Assembly (NCBI GenBank): GCA_021770925.1
Contig: JAETPY010000018.1
Location: forward strand, 1-38,281
Source of the DNA: Erysipelotrichaceae bacterium
Lineage (GTDB): Bacteria > Bacillota_I > Bacilli_A > Erysipelotrichales > Coprobacillaceae
Direction of reading: 5' to 3'
DNA length: 38,281 nt
In this document: positions 24,219 to 32,529 of the stretch, one piece after another
Layout of the letters: each line of letters opens with the position of its first letter
Position numbering within the stretch: the stretch's first letter is position 1
Notes under the pieces: generated by a model
The model's database searches: none
The model's input: the letters and a program-made list of their open reading frames with translations, nothing else
What the model was told of the DNA's origin: nothing
Position numbers and translations under genes: made by a program

Positions 24219-25088
24219 ATGCAAAAGATATATTTTGAAAAATGGGTTGATTTGAATCATCAGTTAAAAGAGCTGTTATCATTGTCGGTTGATGAATCAA
24301 TTAACTACAAGATTGAAAATGTTGGTGTTAGAGCAATCGGAAGTTTAATTGTAAAAGGAGAATATAACGACGAAAAGAAATTTGAAGAGAATATTGAAAT
24401 GGATGTTTTAGCTACTTTTGATAAGATTGTTGATCAACGGGATTTTAATATTAAAGTAGAAGATTTTGATTATTTTATTAAGGATGGGAATGTTCAAATT
24501 AAAATTGAGGTTGGAATTCATGGTGTAGTAGAAGGTGAGGATCGATATGTAAGAGATGAAAATTTTTTGAAGGAAGATACTTTAGAAGAAATTGAAAGTT
24601 TAATTCGTGATGAAAAACCAGTTGAGGCTCCAACTGTTACACCGATAAAAGAACCAGTTAGAGAAGTGACTAGGGAAAGCGAGCCGGTTGTAATGGAAGA
24701 AACGGTAAAAAGACCAGCAGCTGTTAAAAATGTTGAAAAGCTGGAGCCGGTTTATCAAAAAATGGAAGTTGAAGATACTGTTGAGATAATACCTGAAACT
24801 AAGGAAACGATGGTAACAAAAGAAGCGGTAGTGGCTAAAGAAGCAGCTATAGCCAAGGAAATCAGTGAACAATTACAGGAAAAAGTCTATCCAAGTAAGT
24901 CACGACCAATTTTTCAGGATACTAGTGACAGTGTGGGTACTTATTATTTGTATATTGTTAAAGAAAATGATAGTTATAGTGAAGTAGCTGCTCGTTATAG
25001 CGTTGATGAAAATGTAATTCGTGATTATAACCAGGATAAATCTTTAGAACCTGGTAGTGTTCTAATTATTCCTTATGTATGTCAATAA
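24219..25088 (+). CDS. SpoVID-like spore coat encasement protein with LysM domain
   Basis: A 289-residue protein. The N-terminal domain (about 1-120: FEKWVDLNHQL...SVDESINYKIENVGVRAIGSLIVKGEY) resembles the SpoVID N-terminal beta domain that builds the coat encasement layer. A low-complexity linker rich in Glu, Val, Lys and Pro follows (about 130-225), then a C-terminal LysM (about 242-288: YLYIVKENDSYSEVAARYSVDENVIRDYNQ...SVLIIPY). In B. subtilis SpoVID drives encasement by SpoIVA and its LysM region localises the protein. The ATG at 24219 is fixed by GGGAGG. The downstream CotS/YsxE-like gene overlaps by 14 bases, the same pair as in Bacillus. Confidence 0.82.
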   Translation: MQKIYFEKWVDLNHQLKELLSLSVDESINYKIENVGVRAIGSLIVKGEYNDEKKFEENIEMDVLATFDKIVDQRDFNIKVEDFDYFIKDGNVQIKIEVGIHGVVEGEDRYVRDENFLKEDTLEEIESLIRDEKPVEAPTVTPIKEPVREVTRESEPVVMEETVKRPAAVKNVEKLEPVYQKMEVEDTVEIIPETKETMVTKEAVVAKEAAIAKEISEQLQEKVYPSKSRPIFQDTSDSVGTYYLYIVKENDSYSEVAARYSVDENVIRDYNQDKSLEPGSVLIIPYVCQ

Positions 25089-25995
25089 GGTAATAAAAGA
25101 AGCCTATTCACTGGAAGTTATTGGTTTTATCAAAGTATCTAAAAAAGTATACAAAGTGAAATGTAGAGAAGGCTTTTTTTGTCTGAAATTTGTTGAAAAT
25201 AATAATTTGTCTGTAGTACTGGACCATATTGAAAGTTTACATTTAAAATGTTTTTTGCCAATAATCAAGAATTCTCACCATCAAGTATTAACAACATGTG
25301 AGGATAAGATATTTTATCTTAGCCCCTGGTTAGTAAATGACAATGCAATCATAAAGGAGTTAAAATTAAAGTTTTATTATGAATGTCTTGCTTATCTTCA
25401 CTCAAGTTCTTTTTTTAATTATAGTGTTTCGAAGAGCTTTTTTAAACGTCAGATTGAAGATATTCATAAAATTATTTGTGAACGGCAAATGTATTATGAT
25501 GAGTTGATGAATAATTTTGAAACTTTGTCATACCGTAGCCCTACTGGCTGGATGTTTGTTTTGAATTATCATCGAATTGAATGCTGCCTGCAGAATGCTT
25601 TAGAATTATTAGAAAGTTATGAAAACTATGTTTGTAATCTAGATACTCTCAGATTGTGTTTAACTTATAATAATTTTAGTTATAATCATATTATGATGAA
25701 AGAAAGTAAACTGATTTCAATTGATCATATTAAAATTAATTTATGTATTTATGATATTTATAATATGTATCAAAAAATACCCGAGCTCATTTTTGATTTT
25801 GATGTAATTTTAGATAGTTATTTTTGTAAATTAAAATTATTGAAGGAAGAAAGATTATTATTGCAATGTCTATTGCATGTAGTTCCAATCATTAAACTAG
25901 ATCATGATGAGATTAATAATATTATCATGATGTCGAGGTTGTTATATTATTTAGATTCGATTTCTTCATTAAATAAAAAGCTTTCAATTGACTAG
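25075..25995 (+). CDS. YsxE-like CotS-family spore coat protein
   Basis: A 306-residue protein with an aminoglycoside-phosphotransferase-like fold as in CotS, YutH and YsxE. The N-lobe reads VSKKVYKVKCREGFFCLKFVEN, with the ATP-site-like Lys of CLKF. In the C-lobe the place of the usual HGD catalytic motif reads LTYNNFSYNH, with ISIDHIKI where the second metal-binding Asp would sit, so kinase activity looks lost or altered. It overlaps spoVID by 14 bases (ATG 25075) and has no clear Shine-Dalgarno, so it relies on translational coupling. Identification rests mainly on context and overall pattern. Confidence 0.7.
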   Translation: MYVNKVIKEAYSLEVIGFIKVSKKVYKVKCREGFFCLKFVENNNLSVVLDHIESLHLKCFLPIIKNSHHQVLTTCEDKIFYLSPWLVNDNAIIKELKLKFYYECLAYLHSSSFFNYSVSKSFFKRQIEDIHKIICERQMYYDELMNNFETLSYRSPTGWMFVLNYHRIECCLQNALELLESYENYVCNLDTLRLCLTYNNFSYNHIMMKESKLISIDHIKINLCIYDIYNMYQKIPELIFDFDVILDSYFCKLKLLKEERLLLQCLLHVVPIIKLDHDEINNIIMMSRLLYYLDSISSLNKKLSID

Positions 25996-26016
25996 CAGGT
26001 AGGATTTTGTTAGAAT
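25988..26016 (+). promoter_or_regulatory. Promoter of the valine T-box operon
   Basis: TTGACT (25988-25993), 17-base spacer ending in TGT, TAGAAT (26011-26016). It overlaps the end of the YsxE-like gene and starts the T-box leader. Confidence 0.7.
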
Positions 26017-26022
26017 GATTTT

Positions 26023-26240
26023 AGCAATGATCAGGAGGAGTAAGTCTTGATGCTTTATAGAGAGTCTCTAGCTGGTGGAAATGGGATAAGATAAAAGATT
26101 GAAGGTAGCCTAGGAGCATGTTTATTGAAGACTAGTAGGTAAACACGTATAACTGCGTTAAGGTTTCGAGGCATAAAATTATTATGCAAAGTAAGGTGGT
26201 ACCACGAGCATTCGTCCTTATGACGATGCTTTTTTATTTT
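26023..26240 (+). promoter_or_regulatory. T-box riboswitch, valine-specific
   Basis: A tRNA-sensing leader. The diagnostic T-box AAGGTGGTACCACG (26193-26206) is exact. Stem I features are visible: the AGAGAGTCTCT hairpin near 26060, CTGGTGGAA (26072-26080) and a specifier region GAAGGTAGCC (26101-26110) that presents GTA, a valine codon. The intrinsic terminator is AGCATTCGTC (26207-26216) with GACGATGCT (26222-26230, one bulged U) and a U run. Uncharged tRNA-Val should stabilise the antiterminator and allow transcription of the two downstream genes, ending with valS. Confidence 0.93.
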
Positions 26241-26253
26241 TAGGAGGTAATTT

Positions 26254-26904
26254 ATGGAGCAGACAGCTGTTTGGGTATTGTTTGTTGCAGCTTGTATCTT
26301 TTTGTTGTATTTTTTTAGTAAAAGAATGTTACAGATTAAAAAAATACAGCAGGATCAGCGTAACGAATATGAAGAGAATCGGATCAAGTATCGTAATTTT
26401 ACAAGTGAGATGTTCGATAAAACTTCTGATGATCAGCTCATCCATGCGGTAATGTTTCATATTATGGCAAAAGAAGATAAATTATATGAAGGTGATGAAA
26501 TTAATGGTACTTTAAAAGATATTTTAACACATGGAGAATTATTGATTTACACAATTTATCAAGTTGAATCTTCAATGGCAGGGAAACATGGTTCAGTTCA
26601 CACTTTTTTTATTAAAGAACCTTATTGTACATACCGACCTTATGTAAAAGAGGCTTTTGAAGCAGTTGGCTGTCATGATATAGTTGAGCTAATGGGGTCT
26701 GCTGAAAAATTATCATTGATGATTGAAAATGATGAAGAAATTGAAATAAATGATGATAGTGATTATGGTGGATACAATTTTGCAGATTATACAAATGCGT
26801 TGATGTCAATGCTTAAATCTTCAGGAATTGTATCGAAAACCAGCAAATTTATTAGAGAAAACAAAAAAGATTTTATTGATATGGAGGTAGTAAGTGATGA
26901 GTAA
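26254..26904 (+). CDS. Membrane-anchored protein of unknown function in the valS operon
   Basis: A 216-residue protein. Residues 5-24 form one membrane helix, then a basic and charged coil (about 25-50) and a soluble helical domain. The segment [46 protein letters not shown] is reminiscent of the DMP19-like DUF4375 family, but this is tentative. Near 170-180 there is an acidic stretch ([18 protein letters not shown]). It lies between the T-box and valS, overlaps the valS start by eight bases and shares its valine control. GGAGGTAATTT precedes the ATG. Why it is coupled to valine supply is unknown. Confidence 0.6.
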   Translation: MEQTAVWVLFVAACIFLLYFFSKRMLQIKKIQQDQRNEYEENRIKYRNFTSEMFDKTSDDQLIHAVMFHIMAKEDKLYEGDEINGTLKDILTHGELLIYTIYQVESSMAGKHGSVHTFFIKEPYCTYRPYVKEAFEAVGCHDIVELMGSAEKLSLMIENDEEIEINDDSDYGGYNFADYTNALMSMLKSSGIVSKTSKFIRENKKDFIDMEVVSDE

Positions 26905-29518
26905 ACAATTAGAACCAAAATATAATCATCGTAAAGTTGAAGAAGGGAAATATCGTCATTGGATTGATAAGAAATATTTTGAAGCTGGGGATACAAGTAA
27001 AAAACCGTATGCAATTGTAATTCCGCCACCAAATGTAACAGGGAAATTACATTTAGGACATGCCTGGGATACAACTTTACAAGATATGATCATTCGCTAT
27101 AAAAGAATGCAGGGATATGATGCTCTATGGCTTCCAGGAATGGATCATGCCGGGATTGCCACACAAGCAAAAGTTGAAGCTAGAATGCGTGAAGAAGGAG
27201 TATCTCGTTATGATTTAGGACGTGAAGGCTTTTTAGAAAAAGCCTGGTCGTGGAAAGAAGAATATGCATCAATTATTCGAGCTCAATGGGAAAAATTGGG
27301 TTTGTCTCTAGATTATTCAAAAGAACGTTTTACTTTAGATGATGGTTTAAGTGATGCTGTTAAAGAAGTATTTGTTAAGTTATACAACGAGGGTTTAATT
27401 TATCAAGGAAAAAGAATTATTAACTGGGATCCTGTTCAAAGAACAGCATTAAGTAATATTGAAGTAATCCATAAAGAAATTGAAGGGGCGATGTATTATT
27501 TTAAATATCAAATCGTTGATAGTGATGAACAATTAATTATAGCTACTACACGTCCAGAAACAATGTTTGCTGATCAAGCAATTTTTGTACATCCTGATGA
27601 TGAAAGATATACTCATCTAGTTGGTAAAAAAGCTATTAATCCTGCTAATGGTGAGGCTTTACCAATTATGGCAGACAGCTATATTGATATGTCATTTGGA
27701 ACAGCAGTAATGAAATGTACACCTGCTCATGATCCTAATGACTTTGCGCTAGCAAAAAAATATAATCTAGAAATGCCAGTTTGTATGAATGATGATGGAA
27801 CAATGAATGAACTGGCTGGTAAATACCAGGGGATGGATCGTTTTGAGTGTCGAAAAGCTCTAGTAGCTGATTTTAAGGCTGCTGGTGTTGTTGATCATAT
27901 TGAAAAACATATGCATCAAGTAGGACATTCAGAAAGAAGTAATGCTATAGTAGAGCCATATTTATCAAAACAGTGGTTTGTTAAAATGAAACCATTAGCT
28001 AAAGCTGCTTTAGAGAATCAATTAAAAGATTCTAAAGTAAATTTTGTACCTGAACGTTTTGAAAAAACCTTTAATCAATGGATGGAAAATATTGAAGACT
28101 GGTGCATTTCCCGTCAGCTATGGTGGGGACATCAGGTACCAGCCTGGTATCATAAAGAAACTGGTGAAGTATATGTTGGTAAAACAGCTCCTGAAGACAT
28201 AGAAAACTGGGTTCAGGATGAGGATGTTTTAGATACCTGGTTCTCTAGTGCTCTTTGGCCATTTTCAACTTTAGGCTGGCCAAATACTGATAGTGAGTTA
28301 TTTAAACGGTATTTTCCAACTAATACTTTGGTAACTGGTTATGATATTATTTTCTTCTGGGTAAGCAGAATGATTTTTCAATCGTTACATTTTACTGATC
28401 AAAGACCATTTGAGCATGTTTTGATTCATGGCTTAATTCGTGACGAACAAGGAAGAAAAATGTCTAAATCATTAGGTAATGGTGTGGATCCAATGGATGT
28501 TATTGATGAATATGGGGCTGATACATTACGCTTCTTCTTAACAACAAATTCTGCTCCAGGAATGGATTTACGCTATATTCCTGAAAAACTTGAAGCTTCA
28601 TGGAATTTTATTAATAAAATTTGGAATAGTGCAAGATTTGTTTTAATGAATATTGATGAATCAATGAAGTATGAAGATTTATCATTTGAGAATCTTAATT
28701 TATGTGATAGATGGATTTTAAATCGTTTGAATGAAGTGATTCATGAAGTTGATATAAATATGGATAAATTTGAATTTGTTAATGTTGGAAGTGAATTATA
28801 TAAATTTATCTGGGACGATTTTTGTTCATGGTATATTGAACTTACTAAAGTCCATTTAAATAGCGATAACGCTTTAGAAAAACAGGCTAGCTTAAATACT
28901 TTAGTTTATGTATTAAATGCAATTGTTAAGATGCTGCATCCATTCATGCCGTTTGTAACAGAAGAGATTTTTCAGGCTATTCCACATCTTGAAGAGTCTA
29001 TCTGTATTGCTTCATGGCCAGAAGTAAATGATGAATTTAATGATGAGACAATTAATGATCAATTTATGTATTTAATTGATATTGTTAAAGGTATTCGTGA
29101 AATTAGAACACAGTATACAATTAAAAATGCAATTGAAGTAGCTTATTCAATCACTACTAAAGATACTGCTTTAGAAGCATTAATGAATCAGTGTTTACCA
29201 TACATTAAGAAATTATGTAATGCAGTATGTCTTGGTTATAATCTTGATGCTAATGGTGAGGTAGCTAATATTACAATTAAAGGTGGTAATTCGCTATTGG
29301 TTGAATTAGGTGATTATATTGATAAAGATGCTGAAAAAGAAAAACTGATAACTCAGTTAAAGAAACTTGAAGGTGAAATCAAGCGTTGTCAAAACATGCT
29401 TTCAAATGAAAAGTTTATTTCTAAAGCACCTGAAGAAAAAGTAGAATTGGAAAGAAGTAAGTTAGCTGATTACCAATCTAAATATGATGCAGTTAAAGAA
29501 AAATTAGAAACAATGTAA
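26897..29518 (+). CDS. valS: Valyl-tRNA synthetase
   Basis: An 873-residue class Ia synthetase that charges tRNA-Val. HIGH-type motif HLGH (52-55, in [13 protein letters not shown]), the CP1 editing domain in the middle ([13 protein letters not shown]), KMSKS at 521-525, the anticodon-binding helical domain, and a C-terminal coiled-coil tRNA-binding arm (about 810-873), all at the usual length. The ATG at 26897 with GGAGG 9 bases upstream is preferred; a GTG one codon before is possible. Controlled by the T-box 870 bases upstream. In Bacillus folC follows; here a terminator and two small peptides follow. Confidence 0.97.
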   Translation: MSKQLEPKYNHRKVEEGKYRHWIDKKYFEAGDTSKKPYAIVIPPPNVTGKLHLGHAWDTTLQDMIIRYKRMQGYDALWLPGMDHAGIATQAKVEARMREEGVSRYDLGREGFLEKAWSWKEEYASIIRAQWEKLGLSLDYSKERFTLDDGLSDAVKEVFVKLYNEGLIYQGKRIINWDPVQRTALSNIEVIHKEIEGAMYYFKYQIVDSDEQLIIATTRPETMFADQAIFVHPDDERYTHLVGKKAINPANGEALPIMADSYIDMSFGTAVMKCTPAHDPNDFALAKKYNLEMPVCMNDDGTMNELAGKYQGMDRFECRKALVADFKAAGVVDHIEKHMHQVGHSERSNAIVEPYLSKQWFVKMKPLAKAALENQLKDSKVNFVPERFEKTFNQWMENIEDWCISRQLWWGHQVPAWYHKETGEVYVGKTAPEDIENWVQDEDVLDTWFSSALWPFSTLGWPNTDSELFKRYFPTNTLVTGYDIIFFWVSRMIFQSLHFTDQRPFEHVLIHGLIRDEQGRKMSKSLGNGVDPMDVIDEYGADTLRFFLTTNSAPGMDLRYIPEKLEASWNFINKIWNSARFVLMNIDESMKYEDLSFENLNLCDRWILNRLNEVIHEVDINMDKFEFVNVGSELYKFIWDDFCSWYIELTKVHLNSDNALEKQASLNTLVYVLNAIVKMLHPFMPFVTEEIFQAIPHLEESICIASWPEVNDEFNDETINDQFMYLIDIVKGIREIRTQYTIKNAIEVAYSITTKDTALEALMNQCLPYIKKLCNAVCLGYNLDANGEVANITIKGGNSLLVELGDYIDKDAEKEKLITQLKKLEGEIKRCQNMLSNEKFISKAPEEKVELERSKLADYQSKYDAVKEKLETM

Positions 29519-29524
29519 ATGATT

Positions 29525-29556
29525 AAGCTGTTGATGATATTTCAACAGCTTTTTTG
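29525..29556 (+). terminator. Terminator after valS
   Basis: AAGCTGTTGA (29525-29534) pairs with TCAACAGCTT (29542-29551), followed by U residues. Confidence 0.88.
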
Positions 29557-29612
29557 TATAAAAATTATTTTTTTTGAAGTAAAATTAATAATTTAAGTGT
29601 AAATAATAATAA

Positions 29613-29638
29613 GAGGTTTAGTGGAAGTGTGAGGTTAA
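29613..29638 (+). promoter_or_regulatory. Direct repeat upstream of the peptide pair
   Basis: GAGGTTTA (29613-29620) and GAGGTTAA (29631-29638) repeat 18 bp apart in the short leader of the peptide operon. No standard promoter stands out in the 100 bases after the valS terminator, so control by a dedicated regulator is possible. Confidence 0.3.
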
Positions 29639-29659
29639 ATTATAAGGAGGAAATGAAAA

Positions 29660-29818
29660 ATGAACGAGTTACAATTATGTAGTCAGATGCAAATTTCTGG
29701 TGGTGGGTTTACTACTGTATTCTTTTGTGTGATCATGGGAACGGCAATTTATAAGATGGCAAAGTCAACGGCTGGAAGACTATCTATTCCTAAAATTATT
29801 TCAATTGAGTGGCGTTAA
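29660..29818 (+). CDS. Small peptide A with Gly-Gly leader-like N-terminus (52 aa)
   Basis: A 52-residue peptide with a strong AAGGAGG ribosome binding site. The N-terminus is MNELQLCSQMQISGG, followed by Gly-Phe-Thr-Thr, a hydrophobic stretch (FFCVIMGTAIY), and a basic tail ending SIEWR. The first 15 residues match peptide B at 10 positions (M, E, L, S, Q, M, Q, S, G, G) and I/V is conservative, while the rest differs. A conserved leader with a variable hydrophobic-basic core is the pattern of double-glycine bacteriocins and signalling peptides cleaved by C39 peptidases, though Met at -6 and no Leu at -7 make it atypical. No transporter or immunity gene is seen nearby. Alternative: an exported or membrane microprotein. 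Confidence 0.65.
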   Translation: MNELQLCSQMQISGGGFTTVFFCVIMGTAIYKMAKSTAGRLSIPKIISIEWR

Positions 29819-29819
29819 A

Positions 29820-29963
29820 ATGAAGGAATTGCCAGTTTCATCACAAATGCAGGTCAGTGGTGGATTTGTACTACCTTTTATTATTTCGTTGATTGCTGTT
29901 AGTAGTGCTGTTAATATTGCAAGAGTAGTAAGAAGTCATTATTCTATTACTAGAAGTCGTTAA
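29820..29963 (+). CDS. Small peptide B with Gly-Gly leader-like N-terminus (47 aa)
   Basis: A 47-residue partner of peptide A, starting one base after its stop. The N-terminus is MKELPVSSQMQVSGG, then FVLPFIISLIAVSSAVNIARV as a hydrophobic helix and a very basic tail (five Arg and one His in the last 16 residues). With peptide A it forms a tandem of similar-size precursors sharing one leader, as in two-peptide (class IIb) bacteriocins. GAGTGG upstream is a weak ribosome binding site, so translation is probably coupled to peptide A. A strong terminator follows directly. Confidence 0.65.
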   Translation: MKELPVSSQMQVSGGFVLPFIISLIAVSSAVNIARVVRSHYSITRSR

Positions 29964-29994
29964 TATGAAAGGCTAAAAAGCCTTTCATATTTTA
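29963..29994 (+). terminator. Terminator of the peptide operon
   Basis: ATATGAAAGGC (29963-29973) pairs with GCCTTTCATAT (29980-29990), 6-base loop, then U residues. Confidence 0.85.
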
Positions 29995-30012
29995 TAACTA
30001 TCTGCATATTCT
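29985..30012 (+). promoter_or_regulatory. Possible sigma-E-type promoter for the SPOR gene
   Basis: TCATATT (29985-29991), 13-base spacer, CATATTCT (30005-30012). It has the same -35, the same spacer length and the same 16-base gap to the ATG as the candidate before spoVID. Confidence 0.45.
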
Positions 30013-30028
30013 TTATTGGAGGTGGAAT

Positions 30029-30415
30029 ATGAAAATAGTTAGATTTGTTATCGTAGTATCTATAGCTTTATCGTTATTATTTAGTTGTTTTTATTTGAAA
30101 TTTTTTTCATCAATTGGAAGTAAAATTAATGCTTACATAGTACAGGTGGGAATTTATAAACAAGATGAAAATGCTAATGAAATGATTACTAAATTAACTG
30201 AACTGCAGCAGCCAAATTATAAGTATCAAAAAGACAATAATTTTGTTGTTATTACAGGAGTATTTTTAGATGAAGAGGAGGCTAAAAAAATGGGAAATAC
30301 AATTAGTGAACAAGGAATTACATGTGTAATTAAACAAGTTAAATTCACTAATAATTTTAAAGAGATTATTGAACAGCAAAACTATGAAGCAATTATTAAA
30401 GAGTTGGGATCATGA
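30029..30415 (+). CDS. SPOR-domain membrane protein, SpoIIB-like
   Basis: A 128-residue protein with an N-terminal membrane helix (about 4-25) and a single SPOR domain (about 37-110: AYIVQVGIYKQDENANEMITKL...VVITGVFLDEEEAKKMGNTISEQGITCVIKQVKF). SPOR domains bind denuded glycan at septa. The position before radC and mreC equals that of B. subtilis spoIIB, which helps septal thinning and localises engulfment proteins, but the protein is much shorter and lacks the long N-terminal region, so orthology is inferred from position and domain. GGAGGTGGAAT fixes the start. It overlaps radC by four bases. Confidence 0.72.
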   Translation: MKIVRFVIVVSIALSLLFSCFYLKFFSSIGSKINAYIVQVGIYKQDENANEMITKLTELQQPNYKYQKDNNFVVITGVFLDEEEAKKMGNTISEQGITCVIKQVKFTNNFKEIIEQQNYEAIIKELGS

Positions 30416-31089
30416 AAATAAAAAATTATCCTCAGGAAGAACGACCACGGGAAAAAGCTTATTACTATGGAATTGAAAGCTTAAATAATGTAGAACTGCT
30501 TGCATTGATTTTGAGAACAGGAAATAAACAAGAGTCAGTTTTAGAACTGGCACAACGAGTAATTAATGAAGTTGGTGGATTAGCATATTTAAAAGATGTT
30601 ACTTATCACCAGCTTGTTTTAATTAAGGGAATTAAAAAGGCAAAGGCAATTGAAATATTGGCAGTAGTAGAGCTTACAAAAAGATTAAAACAGCCTCAAA
30701 GTATTATGCCTGTCATTAAAGAGCCTAAAGATGGTTATAATCTAGTTAAAGATAAATTAATGTTTGAACAGCAGGAAAGAGTAATTATTTTATGCTTAAA
30801 TTCAAGATTAGAAGTAATGAAAGAAAAAACTGTATTTATTGGAAGTAATAATATTTCAATCATTAGTGGACGAGAGTTATTTAAAGAAGCATTGATTTGC
30901 GGCAGCAGTCGAATTATGGTGATACATAATCATCCTTCTGGTAACCCTGCTCCTTCACTACAGGATATTGAAACTACTAAACGTTTATATAAAATGGCTG
31001 AGGAATTAGAAATTGAAGTTATTGATCATTTAATAATTGGAAGAAAGAAATTTTATAGTTTTGCATCAAAAGAGATTATTGAAGCCTAA
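30412..31089 (+). CDS. radC: RadC/YsxA-type JAB domain protein
   Basis: A 225-residue RadC-family protein. The N-terminal region is helix-hairpin-helix-like (about 15-80; ...LIKGIKKAKAIEILAVVEL). The C-terminal JAMM/MPN metalloprotease-like domain carries HNHPSGNPAPSLQD, with the HxH...D metal ligands intact. Despite its name the family is not proven to repair DNA; a role in processing stalled forks has been suggested. It overlaps the SPOR gene, so it is co-transcribed. In Bacillus maf lies upstream and mreB downstream; both are missing here. Confidence 0.92.
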   Translation: MKIKNYPQEERPREKAYYYGIESLNNVELLALILRTGNKQESVLELAQRVINEVGGLAYLKDVTYHQLVLIKGIKKAKAIEILAVVELTKRLKQPQSIMPVIKEPKDGYNLVKDKLMFEQQERVIILCLNSRLEVMKEKTVFIGSNNISIISGRELFKEALICGSSRIMVIHNHPSGNPAPSLQDIETTKRLYKMAEELEIEVIDHLIIGRKKFYSFASKEIIEA

Positions 31090-31095
31090 AGTTAA

Positions 31096-31124
31096 TTGAT
31101 TATTTTATATTAATGCCTTATAAT
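31096..31124 (+). promoter_or_regulatory. Sigma-A promoter of the mreCD-minCD operon
   Basis: TTGATT (31096-31101), 17-base spacer, TATAAT (31119-31124), 24 bases before the mreC start codon. Confidence 0.7.
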
Positions 31125-31148
31125 GATATCAACGTGTGAGGTGATAGT

Positions 31149-32003
31149 TTGAATAATCGAAAGAAACAACGAAATAGAAGAATAATTTTAATAATTACGG
31201 TTGCAATTATTGTTTTTTCAAGTATCTCATTAATTTTTTCAAGAACTCAATGGGGAATTGAAAGAATGATTAGTGATTCCGTAGCGGTAGTAGAATATTA
31301 TGTGATAAAAAAACCAATTGAGTTTGTAAGCAGCTTGTTTAGTGAATATAATGAACTAAAAGATGTATATAATGAAAATAAGATTTTAAGAGCTAAGTTA
31401 GCGGCTTATGCAAGTGTTGAAGTTAATACTGATGTTTTATCAGGGGAAATAGATGATTTAAAGAAGGCGTTAGATCTCAGTCATCTGCCAACGGACTATA
31501 ATGTGAAAACAGCAACTGTAATTGCACGTGATGCCAGCAGCTGGACTAATGAAATTACAATTGATCTAGGAAGTATGGCAGGGGTAAGCAAGGATATGGT
31601 TGTTGTTGCTTCTAAAGGAATGGTAGGGAAAGTAACTTCAGTTACTGAAGTTAGTGCCACAGTTCAATTATTAACAACTGAAAAACCTGTTTCTGATTTG
31701 CCTGTTCAAATTATGAATGGTGATCAAAATATTTATGGTCTACTAAAACGTTATGATGTTGAAAGTAAGTGTTATGAGGTAACATTGTTAAGTAATGTAG
31801 ATAAACTGGAAGAAAATGCTAAAGTTATTACTTCTGGATTGGGTGGTGACCAAAAGGCACCAAAAGGAATTTACATAGGTACTGCTGAGGTTATTGATGT
31901 TTCTAGTGATGGAACAACTAAAACTCTTAAGGTTAAACCAGCAGAAGATTTTAGTGATTTAAGTTATGTTTCAGTAGTTTTTAGAGGAAATGATGATGAA
32001 TAA
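31149..32003 (+). CDS. mreC: Rod-shape protein MreC
   Basis: A 284-residue bitopic protein: membrane helix about 10-29, coiled coil about 60-105, and the beta-rich extracytoplasmic domain (IARDASSWTNEITIDLGSMAGVSKDMVVV...GMVGKV...VITSGLGG...PKGIYIG). It scaffolds the elongasome with MreD and the penicillin-binding proteins. The start is TTG with GAGGTGATAG upstream; no ATG fits. mreB is absent from its usual position just upstream, so it must be elsewhere or lost. Confidence 0.93.
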   Translation: MNNRKKQRNRRIILIITVAIIVFSSISLIFSRTQWGIERMISDSVAVVEYYVIKKPIEFVSSLFSEYNELKDVYNENKILRAKLAAYASVEVNTDVLSGEIDDLKKALDLSHLPTDYNVKTATVIARDASSWTNEITIDLGSMAGVSKDMVVVASKGMVGKVTSVTEVSATVQLLTTEKPVSDLPVQIMNGDQNIYGLLKRYDVESKCYEVTLLSNVDKLEENAKVITSGLGGDQKAPKGIYIGTAEVIDVSSDGTTKTLKVKPAEDFSDLSYVSVVFRGNDDE

Positions 32004-32529
32004 GAAATTATATCGTTATTATTTGGTGATGGCACTTAGTTTTATGATTGATAGTGTTATTAATTATTATATTCCATTTAATTTTGATAAATCTGGAATA
32101 ACAATTATACCTTGTATTGGATTAATGATGTTTACATTATTAAATAATACTATTGGAGATGAGCATCGATATATTTTTGCTACTGTAACTGGTTTATATT
32201 ATGCAGTTGTGTATGCTAATAGTTTGTTAATATATGTTTTATTGTATTGTTTGTATGCTTTTTTAGGAAAAAAATATACTAAATTAGCAGCTTTTACCCT
32301 TTTAGAAATGTTTATCGCTGTAATTGTGACAATAATCGCCCAAGAGATAGTGTTATACTGGTTAGTGTGGATAACAAATATTACACAGCTTTCGATAGTA
32401 ACATTTATGACTAATCGTTTGCTGCCAACGGTAGCAGTTAATTTATTTTTAATTGCGCCAGTATATTTTATCCATAAGAAATTAGGATTCGAGGGTAAGG
32501 TAAATGCATATCAAAGTAAAAGGGGTTAA
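31996..32529 (+). CDS. mreD: Rod-shape protein MreD
   Basis: A 177-residue protein with about five membrane helices; sequence conservation is low, as usual for MreD, and the identification rests on topology, size and its place between mreC and minC. Three in-frame ATGs (31990, 31993, 31996) follow GAGGAA; the third has the best spacing. It overlaps mreC by 8 bases and minC by 26 bases. Confidence 0.8.
   Translation: MNKKLYRYYLVMALSFMIDSVINYYIPFNFDKSGITIIPCIGLMMFTLLNNTIGDEHRYIFATVTGLYYAVVYANSLLIYVLLYCLYAFLGKKYTKLAAFTLLEMFIAVIVTIIAQEIVLYWLVWITNITQLSIVTFMTNRLLPTVAVNLFLIAPVYFIHKKLGFEGKVNAYQSKRG

Noticed and set aside
24600-24872. Open frame of about 90 residues on the minus strand inside spoVID
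   Set aside because: It mirrors the low-complexity linker, has no ribosome binding site and is rich in Phe, Tyr, Ser and Trp as expected of an antisense shadow.
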